Positions 53,367-62,207 of a stretch of 64,000 nucleotides of DNA are shown here, piece after piece. Every line of letters begins with the position of its first letter. Position 1 is the stretch's first letter. The notes beneath the pieces are model-generated. The model was not told the origin of the DNA and made no database searches. It saw nothing but the letters and a program-made list of their open reading frames with translations. Origin of the DNA: Flavobacterium sp. KMS (GTDB taxonomy: Bacteria; Bacteroidota; Bacteroidia; Flavobacteriales; Flavobacteriaceae); assembly GCF_000813005.1 (NCBI RefSeq), contig NZ_JSYP01000005.1, positions 1 through 64,000 of the forward strand, read 5' to 3'. Both the position numbers and the translations under genes were made by a program.

Positions 53367-54602
53367 TTACTTAGATGATTTCAAATTATCTAAACGTAAA
53401 ATATAATCATAACCTCCAACAATTTCTACTCCTGAAGTTACAGCACCTGTTGTGGTATTAACTTCCCAGATATAATCTTTAGTAGTTTCAGCATTAACCT
53501 GAATAAATACTTTACCATCCGATGTAATTACATTTTGTAATTGGCTTCCTTTATCTGCAGGTAAATCTAATTTTTTAATTACCGAGCTAGTAGCTATATC
53601 GATTAAAGCAAATTTAGTATTAAACAATCCAGAAGGATTTTCTGCTACTATTTTTGAATCTATGTATTTAGCAATAGCCTTACCGTTACCAACATACCAA
53701 AGTCCGCTAGCAGTTTCTCCTCCTAAAGCAGTACCAAGGTTAAAATTATAAGAAGAGTCTAATGTAGTTTCACCCTTTTTGATTCTAACTATTTTTGTTG
53801 GACTATCTTTAGAAGTCATCCAGTCAGCAAAAAACATCATATAAACATCACCAGACTCATCAGTACAAGAAGTTGGCATCCACATATTAGATCCTCCATT
53901 ACCATCAGCTTCCGAGCTTTTAATAACCTTTTCAACAGCAAAACTTGGATAATCTACTACGGCAATATTCATACCTGGCTCAGCAAGTGATGGCCAAATA
54001 GCCATATTAGAAAATGCAACATATAGTTTTCCGTTTGAATATTGAATATTCCCTTGATTATAAGAAGTATATCCCGCTGGAATCGCAGGCAATGCCAATT
54101 CTCCATTTTTTATCCAAAGTGTTGTGGCATTTACAACGGTATATAATACTTTGCTTCCATCTCCATTCGTTCCAAACAATACTAGCGTGTTGTCATCAAC
54201 CCATGCATAACAACTTATAGATTTTTGATACGTAAAAGGCACTTCATATACAACAGATAATCGATTGTTCTTAAATTCGAATTTAGTCATTTTACCAAAA
54301 TTAGAACTTGTACTTGGATAGTAATAAAACCCATTTTTGGCAATAATTCCGTAATCTGCCTTGCTTGTAACTTCGGCACCATTACCTACCAAACTAACAC
54401 TCCCTTTAGTTAAATCATCAACTCCTACAATGTACTGAGTTGTATTTGGCCAACTCCCTAATTGCAACCATAGCGCATAATCAGCTTTTGCACCAGCTGA
54501 ATCACTTCCAGAATCATCATTACTAGAACAAGAAATAGTTGTACCCATTATCAATGTACTAATAAATAGAAAATAAAAAGAGGGTTTAATAAATCGTTTC
54601 AT
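53367..54602 (-). CDS. DUF4374 domain-containing lipoprotein
   Basis: A 411-residue lipoprotein (lipobox IMGTTISC, Cys25), followed by a Ser/Asp-rich spacer (SSNDDSGSDSAGAKADY). The sequence fits DUF4374: 'YALWLQLGSWPNTTQYIVGV', 'LTKGSVSLVGNGAEV', 'SCYAWVDDNTLVLFGTNGDG', 'GSNMWMPTSC'. It has the repetitive look of a beta-propeller. DUF4374 lipoproteins occur next to TonB-dependent receptors in iron-regulated loci in Bacteroidetes. It lies 49 bases downstream of the receptor gene. Confidence 0.88.
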   Translation of the reverse strand: MKRFIKPSFYFLFISTLIMGTTISCSSNDDSGSDSAGAKADYALWLQLGSWPNTTQYIVGVDDLTKGSVSLVGNGAEVTSKADYGIIAKNGFYYYPSTSSNFGKMTKFEFKNNRLSVVYEVPFTYQKSISCYAWVDDNTLVLFGTNGDGSKVLYTVVNATTLWIKNGELALPAIPAGYTSYNQGNIQYSNGKLYVAFSNMAIWPSLAEPGMNIAVVDYPSFAVEKVIKSSEADGNGGSNMWMPTSCTDESGDVYMMFFADWMTSKDSPTKIVRIKKGETTLDSSYNFNLGTALGGETASGLWYVGNGKAIAKYIDSKIVAENPSGLFNTKFALIDIATSSVIKKLDLPADKGSQLQNVITSDGKVFIQVNAETTKDYIWEVNTTTGAVTSGVEIVGGYDYILRLDNLKSSK

Positions 54603-54651
54603 GTTTAAAATATTTTTTATATAATTATTAAAAATAAAAGTTCGTTTCAGG

Positions 54652-57033
54652 CTATTTTAAGAAATAGTGAAATTTAATTGAAAAGGAGCGTCCTTGCTTT
54701 TGTAGCTTAAAATTATCATAAGCCAAATCATTTGTTAGATTGTTGCACTCTAAAGAAATATTATACATTCCAGAATTCATAGAATAAGAAATAGATGCAT
54801 TTTGGATATACTGATTAGGAATTATACTTTTACCTTCTTTTGTACCATAGTTTTCCCATGTAAGGTAATACCAGTGTGTATATTGCAAATCCCAATTAAG
54901 CTGTAGATTATTTCCTTTTTTAATGAAGTCCGACTTTCTATATCCTAAATTGGCATTACCAAACATCCAAGGTCTATTAGGCAAGTCATCTTTGTATGTA
55001 GCTGATATTGTTCCTGAATTTGATCCATTAGGATATTTCGTGTTGTCAAGCGTGCTTTGATAAGTAAAATTTATCCCAACGTTTATTTTATCCTGATAAT
55101 TGTACTTAATATCGGCCTCAAGTCCTTTGATAAGAACATTTGATGTATTTTCAAATCTACTTATCTGACTATTCGATTGATAAACAACTGGAGAAATAAA
55201 GCCTTTCGCATTTCTTAAATACCCTCCTGTTTCAATAAAAAAATGATGATTTTCCGCTGCATTCTTCCAATAACCACCCAGATTGTAATTGTCGCTATTC
55301 TCTGGTTTAAGATTAGGATTAGCTACAACCGAGTACCCATTACCAAACACCTCATCTACTCTTTGTAAGCGATATGCTTTTTCATAAGAAGCTTTTATAC
55401 CTATAGACGAAGTTATTTTATAGCGTGATGCAATTCCATATCCGGTGTAACCATTGTTATCTCTTACAGTTTCGCCCGCTCCAGTTCCAGAATTAGTAAT
55501 AGCAAAAGGTTGTTCTAACAACATACTGTAATATTTTCCAAAAAACGTGTTGGTCAGTTTTTCTTCCAATAAATTCTGTTGATAGGATAGCCCAATAATA
55601 TGCTTTGTAATTTTCCCAGGATTATAATCTTTGTCAGTAAGCAACTCGTCATAAGTCTTGTTTTCGACCTTGTCCAGAGTATAGTTAAGACTTAACGAGT
55701 TATCATGGTCTATTTTGTAGCTAAGATTCGATCCGATAAAATATTTTGGACGTCGAATATTCCATTTAGTTGCAGGTCCTCCCATTTCGGAAGAAGTAGC
55801 TGCCACATAACTTCCATCCCAATAATATTTTCTAAGTGCAGTATCTGTAATAGTATATTGATCGTCTGAATAGGAAGAAAAAAAGCTTAAATCAAGATCT
55901 TTTGTAAACAAATTCTTTTTTAAATATCTTAGTGAGAATGAATAAGCATCTCCTCCTCTATGTACTTGACCGTACACTACGTCTTGGTTAGTTCCTGTTT
56001 GTATTCCTTTTTCTGTAGCAGAATAACTTCCTCCAATAAAAAACATATCAGCCCAAGATTTATCAACGAAACCTAGTTCTGCCTGCCCCATAGCAGACTT
56101 ATATTGATCATTGAATCTTTTAAAATCACCAGTAACAAATCGAGAATTATCTTTATCAATCACTTCTATTACTTGTACATCTCGCATTGTGTAATCGTTA
56201 TCCGAATAATTTAAAAAACCAGAAGCTTTAAAAGTTAATCCTGATTTTTTGTCACGCATCTGTCCTGTTAATGAAGCACTATGCGTATTAAATGATCCTA
56301 AACTATATGACATATCAAAATAATTTGATATTTGATGATTTGTAATAATATTTACAGCACCGCCAAGAGCATCAGAACCTAAGTTCACTGGTACTACACC
56401 TTTATATACTTCAATTCTTTCAGATAAATTAACTGGTATATTGTTTAACGACATGGAACTCCCCATAATATCCAAAGGCACACCATCTATAAAAAACTTT
56501 ACGGCACTACCAGAAAGACCATTGATAGAAAAATCAAAATCAGAACCCATACCTCCTTGTTCCCTAACTTTTACCCCAGTAGTTTTATTCAATATTTGAC
56601 TCAAATTGGATGTAATGTTAGCCATTGACTTAGTATCGACCGCATTAACCTGAAAAGCAGATTCTTTTACTCTGGTTACTTTAGATATTCCTTTAACCTG
56701 AACTTCATCTAACGCAGCCATATCTTCTTCAATAGTAAGAGTTGGAACTGTTTGATTTACCTCTTTTAAATTAATCTTTACTTGCTTTGGTTTATATCCA
56801 ACATAAGTAATAGATAAAATATAGTTTCGTGGTTCTGCTATAATTTCATATTCCCCTTTCTCATTGGTTAATGTTGAATAAGCAGTACCTTTTAGTTCTA
56901 CAGAAACACCTTCGACAGGTTGACCGCTATTACCTAAAATGACTCCATTTAATTTTACTTTGTTATTTTGTGAGAAACCTTGAATCGAAGTTAAGAGCAC
57001 CAGGATTAAGATAAATATTCTATTTATTTTCAT
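54652..57033 (-). CDS. TonB-dependent receptor, probably siderophore/iron type
   Basis: A 793-residue receptor. The signal (MKINRIFILILVLLTSIQGF) is followed by a carboxypeptidase D-like regulatory domain at about 24-92 ('VILGNSGQPVEGVSVELKGT', 'YILSITYVGYKPKQVKINLK'). The plug is at about 105-245 ('LSQILNKTTGVKVREQGGMG', 'FFIDGVPLDIMGSSMSLNNI', 'IEVYKGVVPVNLGSDALGGA'). The barrel ends 'RSFSIKFHYFLK'. Its operon with DUF4374 and PepSY proteins and the Fur-box-like palindrome upstream suggest ferric siderophore uptake; the ligand is unknown. Confidence 0.93.
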   Translation of the reverse strand: MKINRIFILILVLLTSIQGFSQNNKVKLNGVILGNSGQPVEGVSVELKGTAYSTLTNEKGEYEIIAEPRNYILSITYVGYKPKQVKINLKEVNQTVPTLTIEEDMAALDEVQVKGISKVTRVKESAFQVNAVDTKSMANITSNLSQILNKTTGVKVREQGGMGSDFDFSINGLSGSAVKFFIDGVPLDIMGSSMSLNNIPVNLSERIEVYKGVVPVNLGSDALGGAVNIITNHQISNYFDMSYSLGSFNTHSASLTGQMRDKKSGLTFKASGFLNYSDNDYTMRDVQVIEVIDKDNSRFVTGDFKRFNDQYKSAMGQAELGFVDKSWADMFFIGGSYSATEKGIQTGTNQDVVYGQVHRGGDAYSFSLRYLKKNLFTKDLDLSFFSSYSDDQYTITDTALRKYYWDGSYVAATSSEMGGPATKWNIRRPKYFIGSNLSYKIDHDNSLSLNYTLDKVENKTYDELLTDKDYNPGKITKHIIGLSYQQNLLEEKLTNTFFGKYYSMLLEQPFAITNSGTGAGETVRDNNGYTGYGIASRYKITSSIGIKASYEKAYRLQRVDEVFGNGYSVVANPNLKPENSDNYNLGGYWKNAAENHHFFIETGGYLRNAKGFISPVVYQSNSQISRFENTSNVLIKGLEADIKYNYQDKINVGINFTYQSTLDNTKYPNGSNSGTISATYKDDLPNRPWMFGNANLGYRKSDFIKKGNNLQLNWDLQYTHWYYLTWENYGTKEGKSIIPNQYIQNASISYSMNSGMYNISLECNNLTNDLAYDNFKLQKQGRSFSIKFHYFLK

Positions 57034-57091
57034 TACTTAAAGTTGAAATTAATTTGGCACAAAATTAACATCAATAAACACCATTTCCAAG

Positions 57092-57114
57092 TTATTTTTA
57101 ATTATTCTAAATAA
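57092..57114. promoter_or_regulatory. Fur-box-like palindrome upstream of the TonB-dependent receptor
   Basis: Starting with TTATTTTTAATTATTC and ending TAAATAA, this 23-base site is palindromic except for two mismatches; the ideal form on the other strand would be TTATTTAGAATA plus its mirror. It lies about 60-80 bases before the receptor start. It resembles the Flavobacterium Fur-type operator as I recall it. Confidence 0.45.
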
Positions 57115-57265
57115 AAACGATGATTAACTTTCAAGTAGCCAATTCAATAAAAAATTAATATATTTATTAGTGAATAATTAAGATTAACTTAAGATTCAAT
57201 TAAAATTTAACATCTTAAAAGTTAAAACTCAAAGCTTCAATTCGTCAAGAAATAAAAAAACATAA

Positions 57266-57304
57266 AAAAAGTAGCCCGTTTAACAAATTAAACGGGCTAC
57301 TTTC
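57266..57304 (-). terminator. Terminator of the PLP decarboxylase gene
   Basis: GTAGCCCGTTTAA / TTAAACGGGCTAC perfect stem with a 4-base loop, flanked by A and T runs. 25 bases past the stop. Confidence 0.9.
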
Positions 57305-57328
57305 AAAAAAATCTATTGTATATTTTAC

Positions 57329-58738
57329 TTATATTTTCAACTCTAGAATTGTATTTTTCATTTCTTCTACGATTATTTCAATATCCTTTTCACTTGTTCT
57401 CCAGTTCACAAATGAAGCACGAATTCCTTTACGATTTTGATAAACAGTGGGCGTCATAAATACTTTTCCTGTATCATTAAGACGACTCAAAAATGAATTT
57501 ACTTTCTCTTGATTATGATCTCCCGATAATGTAAAGCAAACATTATTTAGTCTTGTTGGTGCTAATAACTCAAAGTTTTCATTCTCTGTAATAAATGCAT
57601 CAAATTGCAATGCAAGAGCTACACTATTTTCGACTATATCCTGATATCCTTCTTTTCCGTAAGCTAATAAAGAAAACCAAACTGGTAATGCTTTTAATCT
57701 CCTTGAGTTTTCGGGTAAAAAATTTAAGAAGCTGAAATTTTCTAATGGATCTCCCAAATAGGGTGCATTCGAATTTTGGAATGTTTCTATCTGTAATATT
57801 TTATGTTCTTCTTTTATCAAATAAAAAGCACTTTCATAAGGGACATTAAGCCATTTATGACAATCTATTGTAATACTATCAGCATTTTCCCAACCATTTA
57901 CCAAATGTTTATATTTAGGCGAACAAGCTGCAAATCCTCCAAAAGCGGCATCAATATGCCACCAGAATTTATACTTCTTTTTTAATTCATTTATTGCTAC
58001 AAAATCATCAAAATCGGCTGTATTTACTGTTGCTGCACTTGTAATTACAATAAATGGTTTTCCGTTTAGAGTTTCGATATTTTCTTCTAAATCGGCTACA
58101 TCTATTGCTTCACGGTTTCCTTCGATTGTTTTTATTTTAGTGAAGTTCTGACTTCCAATACCTAACATTGACAAGCATTTTATAGAAGATGAATGTGGCG
58201 TAGATGCAAAAATCGTAATAGGTTCTGAAACTCCGTTCTTAGCAAAGTCTTTTCCTAGTTGTTTTCCAATCCATTGTCTTGCAACAGCCAATGAAGTAAA
58301 ATTAGACATTGTTGCTCCAGTTACAAATCCGCCAAGAAATGATTTTGGCAAATCGAGCAATTGCAATAATAAATTAATAGTTTCGATTTCTATTAAAGCC
58401 GAAACTCCTCCTTGTGCTTTTACCGCTTGCGTATTCTGGTCATAAATTGTCGTTAACCAATCACCAACTATTGAAGCTGGTGTACTCCCACCTGTTACAA
58501 AACCTAAATATCTTGGTCCTGGCGATGCAATCATTAATGGTGCTAATCGCTGATTAAATTCTTCCAAAGCCGATAATGCGCCTAATCCTTCCTGATTAAG
58601 ATTTCGGTTGGTCGTTATACTGTTGGAATTGGATGTTGGAATTGAATCGAGAGAATTTAAAAATGCTATTCCTTGTTGTTTTACTTGTTCAAGTATATTT
58701 TCTATATCGTTTAAATCTTGTTGAAGTGCTGTATTCAT
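57329..58738 (-). CDS. Pyridoxal-phosphate-dependent group II decarboxylase
   Basis: A 469-residue PLP enzyme of the aromatic-amino-acid/glutamate decarboxylase fold. The PLP-binding lysine is in 'DSITIDCHKWLNVPYESAFY' and the ring-stacking/aspartate segment in 'WWHIDAAFGGFAACSPKY'. 'GPRYLGFVTGGSTPASIVGD' and 'GGFVTGATMSNFTSLAVARQ' are typical of group II. Amino-acid decarboxylation is likely; the substrate cannot be read from sequence. The gene is monocistronic, with a strong terminator. Confidence 0.9.
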   Translation of the reverse strand: MNTALQQDLNDIENILEQVKQQGIAFLNSLDSIPTSNSNSITTNRNLNQEGLGALSALEEFNQRLAPLMIASPGPRYLGFVTGGSTPASIVGDWLTTIYDQNTQAVKAQGGVSALIEIETINLLLQLLDLPKSFLGGFVTGATMSNFTSLAVARQWIGKQLGKDFAKNGVSEPITIFASTPHSSSIKCLSMLGIGSQNFTKIKTIEGNREAIDVADLEENIETLNGKPFIVITSAATVNTADFDDFVAINELKKKYKFWWHIDAAFGGFAACSPKYKHLVNGWENADSITIDCHKWLNVPYESAFYLIKEEHKILQIETFQNSNAPYLGDPLENFSFLNFLPENSRRLKALPVWFSLLAYGKEGYQDIVENSVALALQFDAFITENENFELLAPTRLNNVCFTLSGDHNQEKVNSFLSRLNDTGKVFMTPTVYQNRKGIRASFVNWRTSEKDIEIIVEEMKNTILELKI

Positions 58739-58827
58739 TTTAGATATTATAGTTTAAAATAAAATTAATGCATTATATGGTATCAATGCCTAATCTGTTT
58801 AAGAATAAGATTTTATTGTGAAAAAAT

Positions 58828-58907
58828 AACCATATAAGTAATGTAAGTTCATTTAAGTTTTGCGTTGATTATTCTCTCTTATATTTACTTACATTACTTA
58901 TATGGTT
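58828..58907. repeat. Perfect 21-bp inverted repeat
   Basis: AACCATATAAGTAATGTAAG-T (58828-58848) and its exact complement (58887-58907) flank a 38-base loop between two genes on the minus strand. The arms resemble common Flavobacterium intergenic words. It may act as a terminator or RNA-stabilising hairpin for the symporter gene at 58958. Confidence 0.75.
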
Positions 58908-58957
58908 AAAATAATTTTATTGAATAAATGTTACGACAATTTCATTATGTTAAATCC

Positions 58958-60181
58958 CTACCATTTCGTTTTTTCCGAAAATCGGGAGACCATCATCGAT
59001 GAAATCACATCGCCATTTGCATTAAGTAAAGTGGCTATTGGGTCTACAAGTGTACCCAAAATCATTGCTACAGGTAAGGCTTCTGCCATTGGCAAACCGT
59101 AAACTGTTATCGCCAATACTTCTCCGATATATCCTCCGTTTGGGATTCCCCCCTCAACAATCGAAACGATTACCGTAATTCCCAATGCTAAAAGTATTGT
59201 ACTTGGTTCGGTAAAATCTTTTCCGAACATGGTAAATAATACGGTGATTTTTAAAATAGATGACATACTCGAACCGTCTTTATGCAATGGCGCTCCTAGC
59301 GGAATAACCACGTTCCGGACATGTGCGGGAATTTTCATTTTCTCGGCCGCCAAAAGATTAGCAGGTATTGTTGCAATACTACTACAAGTTCCTATAGCTG
59401 TAAGCGCGGGTGTAGCATTATTACTCCAGAATACTACAAAGGCTCTTTTTCCTCCTGCTATTAAAGCATACAAACTAAAGAATACAAAGAAATAAAAAAT
59501 ACAGGCTCCATAATAAATCCCTAGGGGTTTAGCGTAAACTCCAAACAATTGTGGTCCATAAAAACTAACCTGATAGGCAAAATAAGCTCCCAAACCTATT
59601 GGAGCTAATTTCATAATCATATTTAAAAGCTGTTTCATCACTTCGTTTCCTGAGTCTAGAAAACTCCTGAAAGCATTTCCTTTTTCTCCTGATTGCAAGG
59701 TTGCAAATCCTATTAAAAAAGAAAAGATAATAAGTGCCAACATACTTTTTCGAGACAATAATTCGTAAAAATCATTGGTTGTAAGTAATTGTGCAATTTG
59801 ATCCCCAACATTACCTGTTGCAATATTCTCTAATGGAACTTTAGAAACTATAATGTTCTGATGAATAGGAAAAAGATAAACGGCAATAATCATTACAATA
59901 GCCGAAATAAGAAGTGTTCCTAAGAAAACGGCAATCATAACAACAAATAATCTTCCTAACTTTTCTGTTTTCTCTAAATTGGCAATAGAGGAAGTTATCG
60001 TAAAAAAGATTAACGGAATAATTGCTGTAAAAAGCAAATTCAAGAAGATATCTCCCAATGGCTTTATAATCTCAACATCTTTACCAAAAACTAATCCTAA
60101 AATACTTCCCGCAATTATACCTCCCAGAAGCAAAAGTATACTACTGTAATTTTTTATAAAATTGATTTTTTTAGTCCCCAT
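58958..60181 (-). CDS. Dicarboxylate/amino acid:cation symporter (DAACS family)
   Basis: A 407-residue membrane transporter of the glutamate/dicarboxylate:cation symporter family. The N-terminal helices include 'ILLLLGGIIAGSILGLVFGK' and 'LFTAIIPLIFFTITSSIANL'. The hairpin motif appears as 'SNNATPALTAIGTCSSIATI', and the later 'VPLGAPLHKDGSSMSSILKI' and 'ILGTLVDPIATLLNANGDVI' match the conserved substrate/cation-binding NMDGT-like region. Glutamate, aspartate or C4-dicarboxylates are the likely substrates. Confidence 0.93.
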   Translation of the reverse strand: MGTKKINFIKNYSSILLLLGGIIAGSILGLVFGKDVEIIKPLGDIFLNLLFTAIIPLIFFTITSSIANLEKTEKLGRLFVVMIAVFLGTLLISAIVMIIAVYLFPIHQNIIVSKVPLENIATGNVGDQIAQLLTTNDFYELLSRKSMLALIIFSFLIGFATLQSGEKGNAFRSFLDSGNEVMKQLLNMIMKLAPIGLGAYFAYQVSFYGPQLFGVYAKPLGIYYGACIFYFFVFFSLYALIAGGKRAFVVFWSNNATPALTAIGTCSSIATIPANLLAAEKMKIPAHVRNVVIPLGAPLHKDGSSMSSILKITVLFTMFGKDFTEPSTILLALGITVIVSIVEGGIPNGGYIGEVLAITVYGLPMAEALPVAMILGTLVDPIATLLNANGDVISSMMVSRFSEKTKW

Positions 60182-60256
60182 AGTTTAAAAAGCATTAGTA
60201 TTTTAAAAATCAATTAAATTACACCAAAAAAGGATTCTAAATTGTTAACTCTAATT

Positions 60257-60919
60257 TTATTCTTTTTGTAAAACAAGTGTAGTAAATTCTCTATCGACAA
60301 GTTCTCCTTTTTTGCTTTTGACTTTTTCGGTCAACGTTTCTGAATCTATGATTCTAAAAGGGGTTTGACTGATTAGTTTTTCAGCTTTTTCGGTATCATA
60401 AAGATTGAATTCAAATTCGGTAAACGGAAGTTTCTTCATAAAACTTTCCTGTGCAAATGTTAGGCTAAAGATTCCTTTATCATTAAGCACTCTATATATT
60501 TCTAAAAGAAATTTTACAGGCTCTTGCCAAAAGTATAACGTATTTACAGTAAATATTTTATCGAAGGTGGCATCTGGAAACGGAATGGTGTTTCCATCAT
60601 AAACTGAAAAGAAAGCTTGTTTTTGAGAGACATAGTTTCTGTTTATCTGTCGCGCTTCTCCATACATTAATTCAGACATTTCGAGTCCGTAATATTTTAA
60701 ATCAGTACTCTGTTGCATTACGTATTCTAAATGCGCTGCGTTGCCGTGACCAATTTCCAGTATTTTATCACCTTGGGAGATATTTAAATTTCGGATTGAG
60801 CTAAGCGTCATATTGATGTTTGTTTCATGCATCATATTTGCCATTTCTATTCCTTTTTCTCCTGTTGGATGCTTTAGCTGAGACGCTATTGCTTGTAATT
60901 CTTCTTGTTTCATAATCAT
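60257..60919 (-). CDS. Class I SAM-dependent methyltransferase
   Basis: A 220-residue protein with a Rossmann methyltransferase fold. Motif I is 'DKILEIGHGNAAHLEYVM' (residues about 48-65), the acidic residue of motif II lies near 'YYGLEMSELMYGEARQI', and 'NTIPFPDATFDKIFTVNTLY' with 'FWQEPVKFLLEIYRVLNDKG' are motif IV-V as in Methyltransf_11. The substrate is unknown. Initiation at the Met two codons downstream is equally possible. Confidence 0.88.
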   Translation of the reverse strand: MIMKQEELQAIASQLKHPTGEKGIEMANMMHETNINMTLSSIRNLNISQGDKILEIGHGNAAHLEYVMQQSTDLKYYGLEMSELMYGEARQINRNYVSQKQAFFSVYDGNTIPFPDATFDKIFTVNTLYFWQEPVKFLLEIYRVLNDKGIFSLTFAQESFMKKLPFTEFEFNLYDTEKAEKLISQTPFRIIDSETLTEKVKSKKGELVDREFTTLVLQKE

Positions 60920-60956
60920 TAAAATTATAACAAATTGAAATTAAAATACCTAATAC

Positions 60957-61036
60957 CATAGCCCAGATGGGAGCGACATCCTTTTTATTTTTTCTTTAAA
61001 AATAAAAAGATATAGCAGACAGCTGGAAATAGCTCC
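60957..61036 (+). repeat. Dispersed structured hairpin element, copy 3
   Basis: CATAGCCCAGATGGGAGCG, ATCC, inner stem TTTTTATTTTT / AAAAATAAAAA, AGATATAGCAGACAGCTGGA, AATAGCTCC. Same layout as copies at 16994 and 47112. A further short hairpin ACCATTAAGAAAT / ATTTCTTAATGGT follows at 61084-61132. Confidence 0.7.
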
Positions 61037-61083
61037 TTTCTCTAACTCTTCTTAAAATAAAACATTAAAAACAATTATTTTTT

Positions 61084-61132
61084 ACCATTAAGAAATCAAG
61101 CTTTACTTAATCAACCTTAATTTCTTAATGGT
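61084..61132 (-). terminator. Inverted repeat, possible terminator of metF
   Basis: 13-bp perfect arms with a 23-base loop, 20 bases beyond the metF stop. It also resembles a common intergenic repeat. Confidence 0.5.
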
Positions 61133-61152
61133 GAAATTTGCACAAAGTAAAT

Positions 61153-62109
61153 TTAGAAAACTTTACTCGCTATTTGACGAATATTTTCGGATTTTCCCAT
61201 GGAGTAATAATGCAAAACCGGAACTCCTGCAGCTTTAAGCTCTAATGATTGCTGAATTGCCCATTCGATACCTACTTGTCGTATCTCTACATTATTTTTA
61301 CATTTATCGACTTCGTTAATTAAGTCTTCGGGTAAATCGATACGGAAAATTTGTGGTAAAACCTGCAAATGTCTTTGTACAGCAATTGGCTTAATTCCTG
61401 GAATAATAGGAATTGTAATCCCCATTTCGCGTGCTCTTTTTACAAACTCGAAGTATTTTGAATTGTCAAAAAACATTTGTGTTACCACATAATCAGCACC
61501 AGCATCGACTTTTTCTTTTAGTCTTTTTAAGTCAGAAGTTAATGATGGAGATTCTAAATGCTTCTCTGGATATCCTGCAACACCAATACAAAAATCGGCT
61601 TTGTTATCAACATCCATTACTTCGTGCAAATACTTTCCACAATTTAGTTCATTAATTTGTTTAACTAAATCTATCGCAAAACTGTTTCCTCCAATTTTAG
61701 GTACGAAAGATTGTTCGTCTTTCATAGCATCTCCACGAAGCGCCATTACATTATTGATTCCTAGATAGTGACAATCTACCAACATATACTCGGTTTCTTC
61801 TTGAGTAAACCCACCGCAAAGCAAATGTGGTACTGTATCGACGTTATATTTATGTTTTATAGAAGCACAAATTCCCAGTGTTCCCGGACGCATACGTGTA
61901 AGTTTTTTATCTAAAAGTCCGTTGCCTTTATCAATATAAATATACTCCTCGCGAGAAGTTGTTACATCTATAAATGGCGGTTTAAACTCCATTAACGGAT
62001 CAATATTGTCGTATAATTCCTGAATACTTTTCCCTTTTTGAGGCGGAATAATCTCAAATGAGAATAATGTATTCCCGTTGGCGTTTTCTATATGTTGTGT
62101 TACTTTCAT
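61153..62109 (-). CDS. metF: Methylenetetrahydrofolate reductase
   Basis: A 318-residue flavoenzyme that reduces methylene-THF to 5-methyl-THF, the methyl donor used by MetE and MetH. The start 'FSFEIIPPQKGKSIQELYDN' holds the conserved catalytic Glu in FE. 'FIDVTTSREEYIYIDKGNGL', 'GINNVMALRGDAMKDEQSF', 'GADYVVTQMFFDNSKYFEFV' and 'IPIIPGIKPIAVQRHLQVLP' are MetF landmarks. It follows metH by 98 bases on the same strand. Confidence 0.97.
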   Translation of the reverse strand: MKVTQHIENANGNTLFSFEIIPPQKGKSIQELYDNIDPLMEFKPPFIDVTTSREEYIYIDKGNGLLDKKLTRMRPGTLGICASIKHKYNVDTVPHLLCGGFTQEETEYMLVDCHYLGINNVMALRGDAMKDEQSFVPKIGGNSFAIDLVKQINELNCGKYLHEVMDVDNKADFCIGVAGYPEKHLESPSLTSDLKRLKEKVDAGADYVVTQMFFDNSKYFEFVKRAREMGITIPIIPGIKPIAVQRHLQVLPQIFRIDLPEDLINEVDKCKNNVEIRQVGIEWAIQQSLELKAAGVPVLHYYSMGKSENIRQIASKVF

Positions 62110-62113
62110 AATC

Positions 62114-62206
62114 AGCCCCCTAACCCCCGAAGGGGGAATTCCTGAAAGGGGTCATCAGGTTTGTGTTATTTTTTTCTGCCTTACTTCCCCCTTCGGGGGC
62201 TAGGGG
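62114..62206. repeat. G/C-rich inverted repeat between metH and metF
   Basis: Arms AGCCCCCTAACCCCCGAAGG (62114 on) and its near-complement ending CGGGGGCTAGGGG (62185-62206) flank about 45 bases of AT-rich sequence. The right arm directly abuts the metH stop. CCCCTAACCCCCGAAGGGGG words are common in Bacteroidetes intergenic DNA and are much more GC-rich than the surroundings. Confidence 0.8.
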
Positions 62207-62207
62207 A

